From contig OX337242.1 of assembly GCA_946965045.2 (NCBI GenBank), positions 868,001-932,000 on the forward strand: 64,000 bases of DNA, given 5' to 3'. This document shows positions 30,367 to 42,077 of this stretch, one piece after another. The stretch is from Epithemia pelagica (lineage: Eukaryota; Bacillariophyta; Bacillariophyceae; Surirellales; Surirellaceae). The notes beneath the pieces were generated by a model. It saw only the letters and a list, made by a program, of their open reading frames with translations. It ran no database searches and was not told the DNA's origin. Within the stretch, counting starts at the first letter, position 1. Every line of letters begins with the position of its first letter. The translations under genes and the position numbers were made by a program.

Positions 30367-33300
30367 ATGAGAAGTGCTAGCAAAGATCCGTTTGCTTCGA
30401 CTTCGCAGGCACTGGGACGGGCCCGAGAACGACGAACGCAACGGACCTCGACGTCGGTTGGTCGACGAGGATTGGAAGAAGACGAGGATGAGGACCACCC
30501 TCCGCAACCGACGGAACAGCGACATCGCCGGAGTAGTAGCAGCAAACACCGTCACACCGAATCGAGCGGATCCGATGCGGCGATTCCCTCTCGAACTTCT
30601 CAGAACAAGGGAACACCCAGTCGTCCATCATCTAAAAGTTCGGAACCGACTTCCTCGACGACGCCCAGTCGACAACATCGCAAACTCGGATCGGGCAGCA
30701 ACCACAACGACGAGGGATCGCAACCGTTACAAACGACGCCTCATCGAGGTGGAGTTAGTACCAACATTACCAGACCTAAAAAGTCTAAGTCTGTGACATC
30801 AGGAGCCGATCATGGTGGTAGTATGGATTCCCTACCAAGTACCTTTCGCACCAATCCGAATCAAGCCGATCCGATCCTCTTTTATTTGCCTCGATTGATC
30901 AGTTCAGAAGAAAAGGACGATGAGTCGCTATTGGATCTCAAGAGTTTATTACAAGCCGCAGAAGACGATGTTCGTCTGCACAGGGGACGGGTCCAAGCTG
31001 GTCTAAAAAAGGGTAAGACTCATTATTGTGAAAGATGATTGCGTGGAACCAGTAAATTTTCTTACGGGCATGGTTCTGCCGTTCTTTGAACACGTTTCAG
31101 ATATGCGCTTGATTCGAACGTACACATTGGAGAATGACCCTGCCTATCGTTCTCGTCAAGAGCGGTTGACAGAGCACCGAGATTTAGTAGAATCCTTGGA
31201 ACGCGATGCTCCCAATATCATGTCCGCCTTGTCCGGTGACCAACCGGTGGTCAAGGGCAAAACCGTCGCCGAAATGGCCCAGTTGCATTTGCAGCAATGG
31301 CAACGAGCCTTGGAAGTCTATGTGCAATGCCCACCGTCCGAGGACCAAAAAGGCACCAGCGCTACGACGGGTGGATATTCGTCAACCCCTGCAAAACCAA
31401 CGGCCGATTTGGATTGGTCCACCTTGTTTGATTTACTCTTGTCTGGCATTCCGGAAGACCAGGATATCTCCCAAATCCTCTTGCAGGCAGGGGAGATGTG
31501 CAGTTCCCTGGTGGAATCCTCCAGAACCATTGTCCACGACGCCGCGCAGCATGTGGCCGATTTGGAATCCAGTTATCGGATTCGATTGGAAGCCCATTCT
31601 GAATTCTCGCGGCATTCCGTACAAGTAGTCGGTCAGATTGAAGATCAGTTTAAACGATCCGGTCGTACGGCTCTACAGATTGGACAGCAATTGGAGCATG
31701 CCGAATTGAAACGATCTCAATGTGAAGCCGCGTCGGTGTTGATTCGACGATGGTGGGTCTTGGAAACCTTGGCCGAACAAGAAGCTCAATCCGATGAACC
31801 TGTGGAAGTCATGGAGGAAGTTTTAGGACGCAAGTCACCTGAGGCGTGTCAAATGGATCCCTTGTACACTCGACCGGAAAATTCCTTGGAAGCCGCGCGG
31901 GCCTTGAAACAGTTGAGAGCGGTGATTCGCGCCAAGGGCCATGCGGCGGGGGGTAGTGCCAGTTCTGGATTAAACGACAAAGCGGCACAAGGACGCTTTG
32001 ATTTGACTGCCTCCTTGATTCACAGGACCTCGGAGGCCTTGGAGAAGAGATTGTTGAGCACGTTCGAAAAGGTTTATACGGAAGGTGGCGGAGCCTACGA
32101 TTTCTCTGCCAAACCACGACCAGGCTCCATGGATTGGAGAGAATTGCGTTCCTTGGCCCAAGCCTTGCTCTTGTTTGACTCGGGACGAAGCTTACACAAG
32201 CACTATGTCGATATGGTGGTCACGTCACGGTTCCCCGAACTATTCCAAAAATCAATCAACGAAATGTCCAAGAAAAGGTCTGGTGATGCTGAATTTGATA
32301 TGGATTCGACGCGAAGTAAATTATCCAATCTCTTTCATCGTGTCAGCGACGTCTGTACGGCGGAATTCGAACTCATTGCCTACGTCTTTGGCTCGAATGC
32401 CATTCTCACTCCCAGCGATTCGTCCAAGAAGGGAAAGAATGACAAGTCCTCCGCTGCTCGTCGTTCCGATCGGATGGCCGATGGAAGTGAGGAAATGGCA
32501 CTGGTGGTCGCCCGTGCCTTGTTGCAACGAGTCATTTCTGATCCGGTCAATGGGTTGCAGGCTCGTATTAATGACTTGTTGGCAAGCATTGATCGCATTG
32601 GGGACTTTGATGCGGGAGCCAAGAAATTGGATACCTTTGTGGTGATTCACGAAAAGGCTGCCGGTCTCTTTTCGCTCTTGAAGGAAGCAGCGGATCGAAT
32701 GATTCCCAATTACGATAAGAACGTTGCGATTTTGTCAGCGGCCCAAATGGCTGCCAAGAATGCAGTGGATTCCCTCAAGGGCTTTTTGACGTCACAAGAA
32801 TTGGCCCTCAGTAACACACATCGACAAGGATATATCAATTTGGAACTTCGTCTTTTGCACCATGATTGTTGCACCAGTCTTGATCAAGCAGGATGTACCT
32901 TGGTGAAAACACCCCCGCGACGACCCGATAAGTCTCTGATTGAGAAGGGGATTCTGGAAGAGTACAAGGCTCCCATCTTGCCCTTACACAAGTTGTCGTT
33001 GGCCAAGAGAGGATTCACGGGTATCCTGGCTGGTCCGTTGAAGCAATCCGTCTTGCGACAACCCTTGATTCATGCCACCGATTCTTTGGCCCGTGCTCGT
33101 CTCATGTTTGGCACCACCAAACGAGGAGGGGAGACCACGGCACGCGTCATTTTGAGTATCTACAACCAAATGTGCAACTTTTATGGACATGGTTTCTTGT
33201 ATCCGATTGTGGAAACCATCAAGGAAATGTTACCTTCTCATCCGCCCGCTCAAATGCCACCGCTCCCCTTCGACGAAGAACAGGAAGCACCCGATTTGGG

Positions 33301-34201
33301 TGTCTCACCCGCCTTTTGGGTGGCCTTGGAACGTGTCCATTCCGCAAGCAAATCCTTTGATCGAGAATTGTGGGCGGAAAATCGTGAGGGAAGTCATCGT
33401 GTTTGGGAAATTTTGAGTTTGTGTGGAGACGAATCGTCCATATCGGTGGCCCGTGATTTCCGGATTGCCTTTTACACTGATTTGGAACGTCGTGGAGAGG
33501 CGGCCATTTTGAGTGCCTTGGATACCTTGAGTACACACATTCAGTGGGTGTTGGTTGCCGGTGGAGAATCCATGATGGCCACAGGCGGAACCCGCATCTT
33601 TAATCAACTCACGGGACAAGCGGGTGGTCCCTACTCAATACCGGCCGGATCGTCCTTGGATACACCCAATAGTCCAGCCATCAAGTCGTTAACGTACTGC
33701 CTGCGGGTCCAATTTGTTCATGTCCAAGCGGCCCTCACAGCCAAATCCTTGGCCAACTTTTGGACGGCCTTGTCCATGCGGTTATACGATATTTTGGTGG
33801 CTCGGTTGTTGCAGCACTATACCGTGTCGACGGTGGGTGCCGTCATTTTGTCACGTGATATTGAGGCGTTGCGATCCGTGTCCATGCTGGCCGGAACAGA
33901 GCATTCTCATTGGGATCTGTTGAGAGAACTCGTGACCTTGTACATGACACCACCGGATGCTATCAAGACATTGTTGCTAGGACCGGAAGGCGATACATCC
34001 AAGGGTTTGTTTGCCAAGGCAGGTCGTGATCATTCTCTGGTCTTTTTGAGTCGACGAAATGATTATCGGTACAAGACCACAACTGGTCCCAAAAAGAGTA
34101 CCTGGGTGACGGAAATGCTCATTGACCTGAACATGGTAGATCCCTCGGATGGTACCATTAACATTGGATCATTTGCGGCCGGACGAAGCACCGCTTCATG
34201 A
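30367..34201 (+). CDS. SEC10: Exocyst complex component Sec10 (EXOC5)
   Basis: Two exons, 30367-31012 and 31101-34201 (88-bp intron; the join codes GLKKDMRLIRTY), 1248 aa. The first ~180 residues are disordered and rich in Ser/Arg/His; the rest is almost entirely helical. Sec10-like features: an N-terminal coiled coil (VADLESSYRIRLEAHSEFS), VGQIEDQFKRSGRTALQIGQ, LEHAELKRSQCEAASVLIRR, a central region, and a C-terminal block with LANFWTALSMRLYDILVARL, VILSRDIEALR and LLRELVTLYMTPPDAIKTLL. Known: Sec10 with Sec15 links the vesicle side of the exocyst to tether secretory vesicles at the plasma membrane. The protein is longer than the ~700-850 aa of animal or yeast Sec10, mainly from the N-terminal tail and internal Ser/Lys inserts. 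Confidence 0.85.
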
Positions 34202-34949
34202 GGGCGTACAACTATGGACAACCTGACGTCTCGTGGGACTCATCGGGTCTCGGCAGTGTTCCAGCTTTCCGCATCTCTCTTTGAACGACATCCATGATGG
34301 ACGAGAGACGAGAGGACCCATTTTCTTCGTTCATTCTCCTCCCGTGTTATCCCATCCTTCAAATGCTCACTGAATGCTCACTGGCCATGTATGTAGCTCA
34401 TTATGTTTTCTCTAGGAATTCCTACGAGACCCTTTTGGCATCCCTAGTCCCTATGTTCGCACCTTGTCAGTGGATTGTGAGCTACCTAGACTATACCTAG
34501 CTAGAGGCACTTTGCAATCCACACTGTCTGTCCATGGCGGTTGAAAGACTTTTATTTAGAGGAGTAGCAGTAATGATTTCTTTTGAAAATTTGCCGCTAG
34601 AGAGTGTTGCCCGCTCCATTCACCACGTCAAAGTCGTCCAAACGTCAACACGCGAAGGCCGCATTGTTAATTGAGGCTACTGCCAAGAGAAGACGAAGAA
34701 CATTTGTCTTGTTACGAGCAACCTGTCTTCTGTTGTTCGATCCCAAAGAACCGCAAGGGAGAGAAAGAGAGGCCTGGACAAGACTTTGTGTGGGTGTTTT
34801 GTGTTCGTTAGTTGGTGAGTCTGTTGCTCCAACAATTCACGTTCTCGTCCTGGACAAATTGACTGTTCAACGGCTATACTTTTACGTAGAAAGGAAAGGG
34901 GCACGATACTTGTTTTGATTTCTTGCTAAAGCAAGAAAGTGTCTCTATT
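34202..34949. other. Intergenic, no gene seen
   Basis: About 750 bp between Sec10 and PP2A on the same strand. Holds the Sec10 3' flank and PP2A promoter; no conserved ORF. Confidence 0.5.
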
Positions 34950-36110
34950 ATGGATCAAGATTCGAATGATTTGACGTCAACGTCCGTGTCGTCCGCAGAT
35001 AGTGGACAGTCGTCTTCCTCGGCATCTCCTCCACCCCCTCCTCCCAATAGCATTTCCATGGACAGTAGCAGCACGGCGCAACAACAACAACAACAACGAA
35101 CATCGACGTTGGATCCGGAAAAGTCGTATACCGACTTGGAAGTTTGGTTGTCCAAGTTAAAGGAAGGGACACCATTGACGGAATCCGAAGTCAAAACATT
35201 GACCGAATTGGCGCGTGAACGATTGTTGCAAGAATCCAACGTGCAGCCTGTCCAAGCGCCGGTCACGATTTGTGGTGACATTCATGGCCAATGGCACGAT
35301 TTGATGGAATTGTTTCGTATTGGAGGATCGGCACCGGATACCAACTACTTGTTTATGGGCGATTATGTGGATCGAGGCTACTATTCGGTAGAAACTGTCT
35401 CCTTGCTTGTTTGTCTCAAGATCCGATACCCCGATCGAGTCTTTATTTTGCGAGGCAATCACGAAAGCCGTCAAATTACGCAAGTCTATGGCTTTTACGA
35501 TGAATGTGTCCGTAAATACGGTTCCGCCAATGTCTGGAAGTTATTTACCGACTTGTTTGATTACTTTCCCTTGACGGCGGTGGTGGAAAATGCCATTTTT
35601 TGTTTGCACGGTGGCCTTTCGCCTAGTATTGACACTCTCGATCATGTCCGACAATTGGACCGTGTCCAAGAAGTTCCTCACGAAGGTCCCATGTGCGATT
35701 TGTTATGGTCCGATCCGGACGATCGTTCTGGATGGGGAATTTCTCCCCGCGGTGCCGGCTTTACCTTTGGATCCGATATCTCGGCCGCCTACAATCATCG
35801 GAATGGTTTGCAAATGGTTGCCCGGGCACATCAATTGGTCATGGAAGGCTACAATTGGTCTCATGAAGGAGCCGTCGTGACCATTTTTAGTGCACCTAAT
35901 TATTGTTATCGGTGTGGCAACTTGGCCGCCATTTTGGAAGTGGATGAATCCTCCGTTCTGGCGTCCACCTCTTCCTCATCACCACCTTCGCCTCCGGGAG
36001 TAGGAGGTTCGACGGGGGGATCCCGACAGTTTTTGCAATTTGATCCAGCTCCGCGACGAGGAGAACCCAATCCAGCATCCTCCCGAAAAACACCGGAATA
36101 CTTTTTATAA
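34950..36110 (+). CDS. Serine/threonine protein phosphatase 2A catalytic subunit
   Basis: Single-exon 386-aa protein from ATG 34950. All PPP signature motifs are present: [44 protein letters not shown] and the late histidine region [13 protein letters not shown]. The end TPEYFL matches the PP2A methyl-esterified tail (TPDYFL), and the preceding [13 protein letters not shown] is diagnostic for PP2A rather than PP4 or PP6. Known: metal-dependent Ser/Thr phosphatase acting with A and B subunits. Odd: about 60 extra Ser/Pro/Gln-rich residues at the N-terminus, and a Ser/Pro/Gly-rich insertion of roughly 25 residues between LEVDES and QFLQFDPAP, close to the tail that recruits B subunits and the methyltransferase; ordinary PP2Ac is 309 aa. 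Confidence 0.93.
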   Translation: MDQDSNDLTSTSVSSADSGQSSSSASPPPPPPNSISMDSSSTAQQQQQQRTSTLDPEKSYTDLEVWLSKLKEGTPLTESEVKTLTELARERLLQESNVQPVQAPVTICGDIHGQWHDLMELFRIGGSAPDTNYLFMGDYVDRGYYSVETVSLLVCLKIRYPDRVFILRGNHESRQITQVYGFYDECVRKYGSANVWKLFTDLFDYFPLTAVVENAIFCLHGGLSPSIDTLDHVRQLDRVQEVPHEGPMCDLLWSDPDDRSGWGISPRGAGFTFGSDISAAYNHRNGLQMVARAHQLVMEGYNWSHEGAVVTIFSAPNYCYRCGNLAAILEVDESSVLASTSSSSPPSPPGVGGSTGGSRQFLQFDPAPRRGEPNPASSRKTPEYFL

Positions 36111-36553
36111 GCAAACATGGAAATCCATTCATGAGATGCGCCAGACAATCCCTCTTCGGAACAAAGGACTAAAATAATGGAGGACGCGGAGTCAGGGGCA
36201 ATGGCCAGGCAATTGTGTGGAATAGTAGTAAGCTTGAACGAACTGCAGTATGATTCCGTTGGGCGAAGGATTTTTTCTAGGTTGTGTTGCGAGCGACTTA
36301 AAAAGGAACCTTTGTTTTTGTGTGTCGAATGCCAATGGGAGCTTGGTTTCGTCACAGCTCGACTCAGTTCTAGCTTCGTTGTAAAATATCTCGACTGATT
36401 CTCCAGATATGCTGGGAAATGACACGGACGCAACCCAGCAGACGCCACTCAAAGAACGGGGGAATCGCTATCAAATTCCTATATAGACAACGACAGCTAC
36501 AAAACAATGGAAAACGTAGCAAAGCTTCCAAAACTGACGTACATGAATGGAAT
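36111..36553. other. Convergent spacer, no gene seen
   Basis: 443 bp between the convergent PP2A and 5'-nucleotidase genes; would hold both 3' UTRs. Confidence 0.5.
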
Positions 36554-38401
36554 CTATTCGACACTATCCGAAAAGGAAAAGTTTGGTTGATCCAAAAGCA
36601 ATCGATCGTGGGGTAATACATCAGCAGACGTTCGAAAGGTTCGTATGGATGATACAAATCCAAAGTTGGTGGCTTGGGAGGTGTACAGGCACGCATAATT
36701 CTGTACGTAAAAGGCAAAGCGCGAATCTTGATATCCTGCATTGAACAAGGCGCCCCACACTGGATGAAAGTGTGCATGCCATTCCCGAAACATGATTCCG
36801 AGCTTTTCTCGAATGGCCCGTTCTTCTTCCTCCACCTCTTCCAATACCCGATTCTGATCTTCAATGCTGAGTTCACCATTCACTATACCTCGTCGCATTT
36901 GGTCCGCATAATCGTCCAGTTCATCGCGCATCCGACGCAAGGCCATAATTTTTTGAAAGGTTGGAATGTTGTTGTGAAAGACCCGCATTTCTTCCACCAG
37001 TTCCGGGACAACAAAGCAACTCCGCCATCCCAGCGTCCTCTTGGACCGCAGCACGTCCGAGTAGAGATGATCTCCGACGTAGAGAATCTCATCTCCCGTT
37101 GTCTCCAACATGGCATGCAAATGCTGCCAATTACCACCTTGAAAGGTCTTGCCCTGCGCCAAGAATTTCGAGGGACCATTGGGACCCAAGGCATCAATGT
37201 CATAGACACCGTCGGTATTTCGCAGAGACCCATCCTTGGGATCTACTCGAAACAAATTGAGATAGGGATCCAACATGTAGGCAGGTTTGCACGAGCCTAC
37301 AATGACGAGATCAAACAATTCCAACCATTCGTTTTCTCGTTGTCTCTCGTCACTCACACGTTCCCCATGATACAGATAGTTCATGACGGTCGATGTATAT
37401 GGCCAATACGAGTTTGTCAGGAGAAAAACCTTGATTCCGTCCTCACGAAACCGTTGCAACATGGGGACCAGGTTCGGGTCCTTGACAATAAACGGCACTG
37501 GATCTCTCGCCACCTCGTCTTTAATGACACCATCTCGATGACACAGGTCGACGCACTCCCGAACCTCCTTGTACATTTCGGCATATGTTTTGAGATTAAG
37601 GACATCGTATTCTTCTTGGTCCTTGAGATTGACCAAGGAGGCAAACAAATGGGCATCCACGTACTGAAACAAGGTATCCATGTTGACAAAATGCTTTTCC
37701 GAAAAACTAATGACTTTGTTGAACGTTTTGGAGTACAAATGCTTTCTGGTTGTGGGTGATATTTCATTGAATCCATGATAGGCCACTCGAACATATTTGT
37801 GGCGGTCAATCTTTAAAAAGTTTCCGCGTTGCGTATCAATAATGAGGCCCCGCGTCCAAAAGGATGCATCGTAGTCAAACTCCAAAACTTCTTGGGGGTA
37901 TCCCTTTTGTACCAACTTTTCCTTGGTTCCTTCAAAGGCCAACAGATCAAAGGCAGGCTGATTGTATTGGGCCAAGGTATAATCCATATCAAAACCAATG
38001 GCTTGAATTCCACTCATGCGTAGTTCGCGGTTGCAAAAGACGTCGGTGGGCCGTATCGTTCTCATGGGAGGAATATTGGTCGCATGACGAAACTGAGACA
38101 CATCCAAGCCCACATCGGATAAGAGATTCGACTTGCTTTCGCCTTGGTTTTCTTGTACCTGTTGCTGTGTTTCTCCGTTGGTTGTCAAGGAAACGGATGT
38201 TTCGTTGCTCACTGTCGCTTGCAAGGGAGAGAATCGAGAGTTTCCAAGGAGTGATAATCGGGAACCCAATATCGACTGGGAAGCTTGTGGTTGTCGCAAC
38301 AACGTGAATGCATGCGTCGTAATACCACAATGAAACACAGTCTGAACCAAACTGGCAGCCCAAAGAATCTGTCTCGTGGCTCCGATAGATCTGTTCCACA
38401 T
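36554..38401 (-). CDS. HAD-family cytosolic-5'-nucleotidase-like enzyme with plastid-type presequence
   Basis: 615 aa; ATG at 38401 (the frame continues upstream without ATG). N-terminus MWNRSIGATRQILWAASLVQ with a hydrophobic core is followed by THA|FTLL, which resembles the diatom plastid ASAFAP motif (Phe at +1); a Ser/Gln-rich transit-like segment follows. The enzyme begins near residue 112: IQAIGFDMDYTLAQY carries the HAD nucleophile Asp138 and Asp140. Further family blocks: FLLTNSYWPYTSTVMNYL and ILYVGDHLYSDVLRSKRTLGW (motif IV Asp). Known: PF05761 includes cN-II and NT5DC proteins, which dephosphorylate purine nucleotides or have lost that activity. The substrate is unknown here. A complete Harbinger transposon sits about 105 bp upstream of the start codon. 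Confidence 0.82.
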   Translation of the reverse strand: MWNRSIGATRQILWAASLVQTVFHCGITTHAFTLLRQPQASQSILGSRLSLLGNSRFSPLQATVSNETSVSLTTNGETQQQVQENQGESKSNLLSDVGLDVSQFRHATNIPPMRTIRPTDVFCNRELRMSGIQAIGFDMDYTLAQYNQPAFDLLAFEGTKEKLVQKGYPQEVLEFDYDASFWTRGLIIDTQRGNFLKIDRHKYVRVAYHGFNEISPTTRKHLYSKTFNKVISFSEKHFVNMDTLFQYVDAHLFASLVNLKDQEEYDVLNLKTYAEMYKEVRECVDLCHRDGVIKDEVARDPVPFIVKDPNLVPMLQRFREDGIKVFLLTNSYWPYTSTVMNYLYHGERVSDERQRENEWLELFDLVIVGSCKPAYMLDPYLNLFRVDPKDGSLRNTDGVYDIDALGPNGPSKFLAQGKTFQGGNWQHLHAMLETTGDEILYVGDHLYSDVLRSKRTLGWRSCFVVPELVEEMRVFHNNIPTFQKIMALRRMRDELDDYADQMRRGIVNGELSIEDQNRVLEEVEEEERAIREKLGIMFREWHAHFHPVWGALFNAGYQDSRFAFYVQNYACLYTSQATNFGFVSSIRTFRTSADVLPHDRLLLDQPNFSFSDSVE

Positions 38402-38505
38402 GGTTGGCAGGTTGACCCGCAAGGCGCAGTGGGTTCAGAGTATAGTTTTGGTTTCAGATCGTCGCAAGGTCTGAGAAAGCACCCAACTCTGTTTGTCACG
38501 GTGTT

Positions 38506-38508
38506 GTC
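38506..38508. repeat. Left 3-bp target-site duplication GTC
   Basis: GTC directly outside the left terminus (38509), matched by GTC at 42099-42101 outside the right one. A 3-bp duplication is the PIF/Harbinger rule, although TWA is the usual sequence. Confidence 0.7.
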
Positions 38509-38529
38509 GGAGTTTGGGGAAATCGACCC
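38509..38529 (+). repeat. Left terminal inverted repeat (21 bp)
   Basis: Exact reverse complement of 42078-42098. Confidence 0.88.
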
Positions 38530-38735
38530 TTTTATGCACAATCAGGGTTATAGGCAATAGATTAGGGACGACGGACACAACAAGAAATTAGGGCGCCTAA
38601 TATGAGGACACTTCTACGGGTAGATATAGGTTTTGCAACGGGGAGGACTCCGTCGGTCCGCCATGAACATGTAACACTAATGAAATCGTAGTAACACACT
38701 ATGAGTAATGACTAGGTAGATTAAAGATGCTACTT

Positions 38736-39813
38736 CTAGAGCTCCACTGCTGCCAAATCTGGCCCATACTCAATTCGAGCAATGTAGTCGTCATCCCAAT
38801 TGGGATCGACATAGTCAATATCAAAGAGAGGTTCCCCATGTTGGATAGAGAGCTGTGTAACAATGGCAGCCACTCGGAATGCCTTCCCATGGTTCATCAA
38901 TCGATGGCGCCAGACTTGCTTCAAGGCCCCAAACTGCTTAAACCGCTTGTTGATTGTTTCGTGGCGGCGTCTGGAAATTGATTCCATTCGCTCGAATTCC
39001 TCAATTGCTGTCATACAGACAGCCGGGCAACGGACGTACTTTGGTGCTTCACCCCGATAACCATCGTCGGCCTCGACTCTTTCACCATCCGTGAGAAGGT
39101 CCATTATCCCACTATTGCGGAAGACTGCAATGTCATTGTAGATTCCTGGTTCCCATGGGCCAGAGATCCAGACTAGGTCACCTGTGCGAATGCACGTCGC
39201 AACCTCATATCGTAGACCGGAATGATTATACTTGTAGGAGTAGAATTTCCGTCCACTATGACGAATGAGAAAGTCTGTCCCATCCACATTCGTCAAGCAA
39301 TCATTGTCAACATCGTCATGAAACCTATTATCAAAATCAATCTGCCACAGAGAGAATACAAAGGGTTAGAACAATAGACAATAGAAAATACATACAACAT
39401 GATTGCAGTCGACTTACCACTATATCTGTTAAATAGGAGACAGCTGTCATGAACAGCCGAATCCATTTTCGGACTGTTTTGCGGTCAGGTGTACGGCCCG
39501 TAGGATCTTTACAGAGCTTCGTAAGAGTCTCTTCAGTGGGGTACACCTTGACAAACATCAGGGCCCAAAACAAATGAATGAGTTTTCCTCCGGGGGGCAA
39601 AACATCGTGCTCGACAAGAAGACTCCACAATGCGAGCATAACAACGGCAGAGCATCCAAACAGTGCTCGGAACTTCTTGTCTTCCGTTTCTGGTGCCTTG
39701 GCCTTGAAGGGGTCACACCCAAAGATGAAACGAGCCTTGTACATGATGTCCTCTGTTGTCAGCTCTTCATTTCGAGTGCGCTTGAGGGGCGGTGGCGAAT
39801 CGGCTGTCTCCAT
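38736..39813 (-). CDS. PIF/Harbinger (DDE_Tnp_4-type) transposase
   Basis: Two exons, 39813-39418 and 39341-38736 (76-bp intron, phase 0), 333 aa from ATG 39813. N-terminal helical region with a likely helix-turn-helix (YPTEETLTKLCKDPTGRTPD then RKTVRKWIRLF). Catalytic region: NVDGTDFLI (first Asp), PWEPGIYNDIAVFR (second Asp), ADDGYRGEA, and RRRHETINKRFKQFG (the Glu), i.e. a DDE set with family-type spacing. Known: excises and inserts Harbinger elements together with the partner Myb/SANT-like protein. Upstream the shared spacer includes the 20-bp palindromic array. Domestication is unlikely because intact TIRs and target duplications surround it. Confidence 0.87.
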
Positions 39814-40177
39814 GGTTCGTGACGGACTCCGACGACAGCAGCAGACGAAACTCTGAATGAAGATGGTGTTCGGAATTATCCCGAGGGACAGAAGACAGAT
39901 TGGAAATTTGCAAAATCCTGGGTGGTGAGAAAGAATCATGATTGGAGGTGGACCGGTAGGAACATTCTCGCCAGAGTCCGGAAGGTGCAGAACCAACTTA
40001 CTCGTAAACGGAAGAAGCAAGCCGATGGCTGATTGATACATTTTTCTGTGGGACAGTTGGTGGTTCCATCGGAATACAACAAGTGACAAAATGTGAGACG
40101 AAGAAATTTTCAAAGTAGGTTTTCAATAGCCCCGGGACCAGGGGCTGTTTAAGAATAATGTGGAAAAGTTATGCCCA

Positions 40178-40437
40178 ATCTAATCGGGTTGAACCCGATT
40201 AGATCGGGTTGAACCCGATTAGATCGGGTTGAACCCGATTAGATCGGGTTGAACCCGATTAGATCGGGTTGAACCCGATTAGATCGGGTTGACACCGTGT
40301 AAAATCCCATAGTAATCATCATTAGATCGGGTTGAACCCGATTAGATCGGGTTGAGACCGATTAGATCGGGTTCAACCCGATTAGATCGGGTTCAACCCG
40401 ATTAGATCGGGTTCAACCCGATTAGATCGGGTTAATC
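40178..40437. repeat. Twelve-unit 20-bp palindromic tandem array
   Basis: Unit ATTAGATCGGGTTGAACCCG; each contains the inverted repeat CGGGTT-G-AACCCG. About twelve units: the first six read GTTGAAC at the centre (the sixth is degenerate), then a 23-30 bp interruption near 40293-40320, then units that change to GTTCAAC, the reverse-complement centre. The first unit extends to a perfect 27-bp odd palindrome (40178-40204). It sits between the divergent transposase (39813) and Myb-like (40751) starts. Likely a binding array for the element's own DNA-binding protein, or cruciform-forming DNA. Confidence 0.92.
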
Positions 40438-40750
40438 GAGATAAGCCCACTACAATGGCCCTGAGTCACATTTCAGAAATGAGAAACGAAATACCACACA
40501 CAGATGACTGGTTCGCTTTCTCGTTCCCTTGTCGTCAAAAAATAACGTCTCACGGGAGTCATTTTGATAATTAAAAGTAGGTTATTGCTGTCTTAGTGGT
40601 ACTCGTTATGGTCACAGGCGCGCCAACTCGTTGAAGATTTGAAACCTATCATGTGCAAAAGAGAACATCTCTTTTCTCCTCGTTCATTCGGCAGAGATCC
40701 GTCTCATAATTTCTTCACATGGTTCGGCAAAACCGTAAGTAGTTCCAACG

Positions 40751-41900
40751 ATGGAGAACGCTGATCCTGCTCCTGCTCCTGTCGGAAAGCGTCGTCGATG
40801 GGGCCCCGACGATGACGCAAAGCTTCTGCGCCTCTTTCGGATGAAGAGTGGAGGCGTCAATCCTCTGTTTCGAGACGCGCAGGACATTGAGGCTGTGCGT
40901 TTTGCTCATTGGCCTGACATCCGCGATAAGACCTTCTCGAATCGTTTTCGAGAAAAGGCACGCGATTTCTGTGTCAGCCGATCTCAAGATGGGCATCGTG
41001 CGCGTAAGTGATTGATTGTTGTGTTTCCACCGACTTCTCATTCTCTCTTCTCATCGTTGTTTCTTGACAGGTTCGAAAGCAGCGCAAGGAAAACTTCGTC
41101 TAGAAGACATATCGGACGATTCGGACGACCCATTTGAAGAGGATCTCGCTGACACGGAGTCAGCTGATGAAGAAGAGCTTATTGCGGACGACGAAGAAGA
41201 CTTGTTGATTGGTGAGACGATGCCTGTTACCCCTGCCCGCACACCAGCCTCGGCGCGAAAGAAGCCAAATCCACCCAGGTCGGCGGCCAAGAAGCTCGTT
41301 GGTGCACCAATGGAAGACTTGACTAACAAGTTTAGTCAGATGGCGGTGGCGAAGCAGAGAGTTGAGTCCAAGCATTGTCACTTTCCTTGGTTTTGCTTCC
41401 AGTACAAGGCAAATGGTGGGCGCGATCATACAACAATTCGGATCCATGGACTCTGTCGTCCGAAGAGTCATTTCAAGATTTCAGTGGTTTCAGGTGGAAA
41501 AATGTTGGAGCTGCGTGTTCGGATCTCAGATCGGCTCTACTCCAAGCCGATGAACAATGCAATCTTGCAAGCTTTGGGCATTCTTCATGACCTATCTGGT
41601 TTGAAGAATGCCTTCGAAGCCATGGTTGGCGACATTACCAAGTCCATGGAAGACAAGAAGCGCATTTGGTCGGATCCCATGCATATTCCTCTTCCGTTTG
41701 AGTGCGAAGAGCAGGTGGTGCAGTGGGATGTCATTTTTACTCCTGTGAACATCGAGGAGCTCACGGACGAGGTTGGAGGGCAACAATTCGATGCCATTGT
41801 ACATGTAGAGCTGCGCAGCACCTACGTGAATGTTGACAATGAGCAAGTCGCCACCAATCGTGTTGTCATGTTGGATGAAGACAACGACATGGATGTCTGA
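40751..41900 (+). CDS. Myb/SANT-like partner protein of the Harbinger element
   Basis: Two exons, 40751-41003 and 41071-41900 (67-bp intron; the join codes DGHRARSKAAQG), 360 aa. Residues ~13-82 form a trihelix/SANT-like domain: KRRRWGPDDDAKLLRLFRMK, then HWPDIRDKTFSNRFREKARD, a DNA-binding arrangement. An acidic linker follows (DISDDSDDPFEEDLADTESA), then a basic Pro/Ala/Lys stretch and a C-terminal domain of ~180 residues (HFPWFCFQYKANG ... IHIPLP-like and DVIFTPVNIEELTDEVGG blocks) that I do not recognise. Known: Harbinger elements encode a Myb-like protein that escorts the transposase to the nucleus and to subterminal sites. Divergent to the transposase. Confidence 0.75.
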
Positions 41901-42077
41901 CTCAATAGTAATCGACTTGTCGGATCAAACTGGCCTGGTCTTTGGGACAGCTGATACAACTAGTCATACTCCTACTTATTAAAAACTACTAGTAGCAACA
42001 AAACACAACATGTTAACTGCTCTAGTGGCACTACCATATCTAGAAGATCGGGCCCCTATCTCATGGTCCGGGCGGTC

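Noticed and set aside
40178-40437. CRISPR-like array
   Set aside because: Period equals unit length (20 bp) with no unique spacers, and it sits in a eukaryotic transposon; it is a palindromic tandem repeat.
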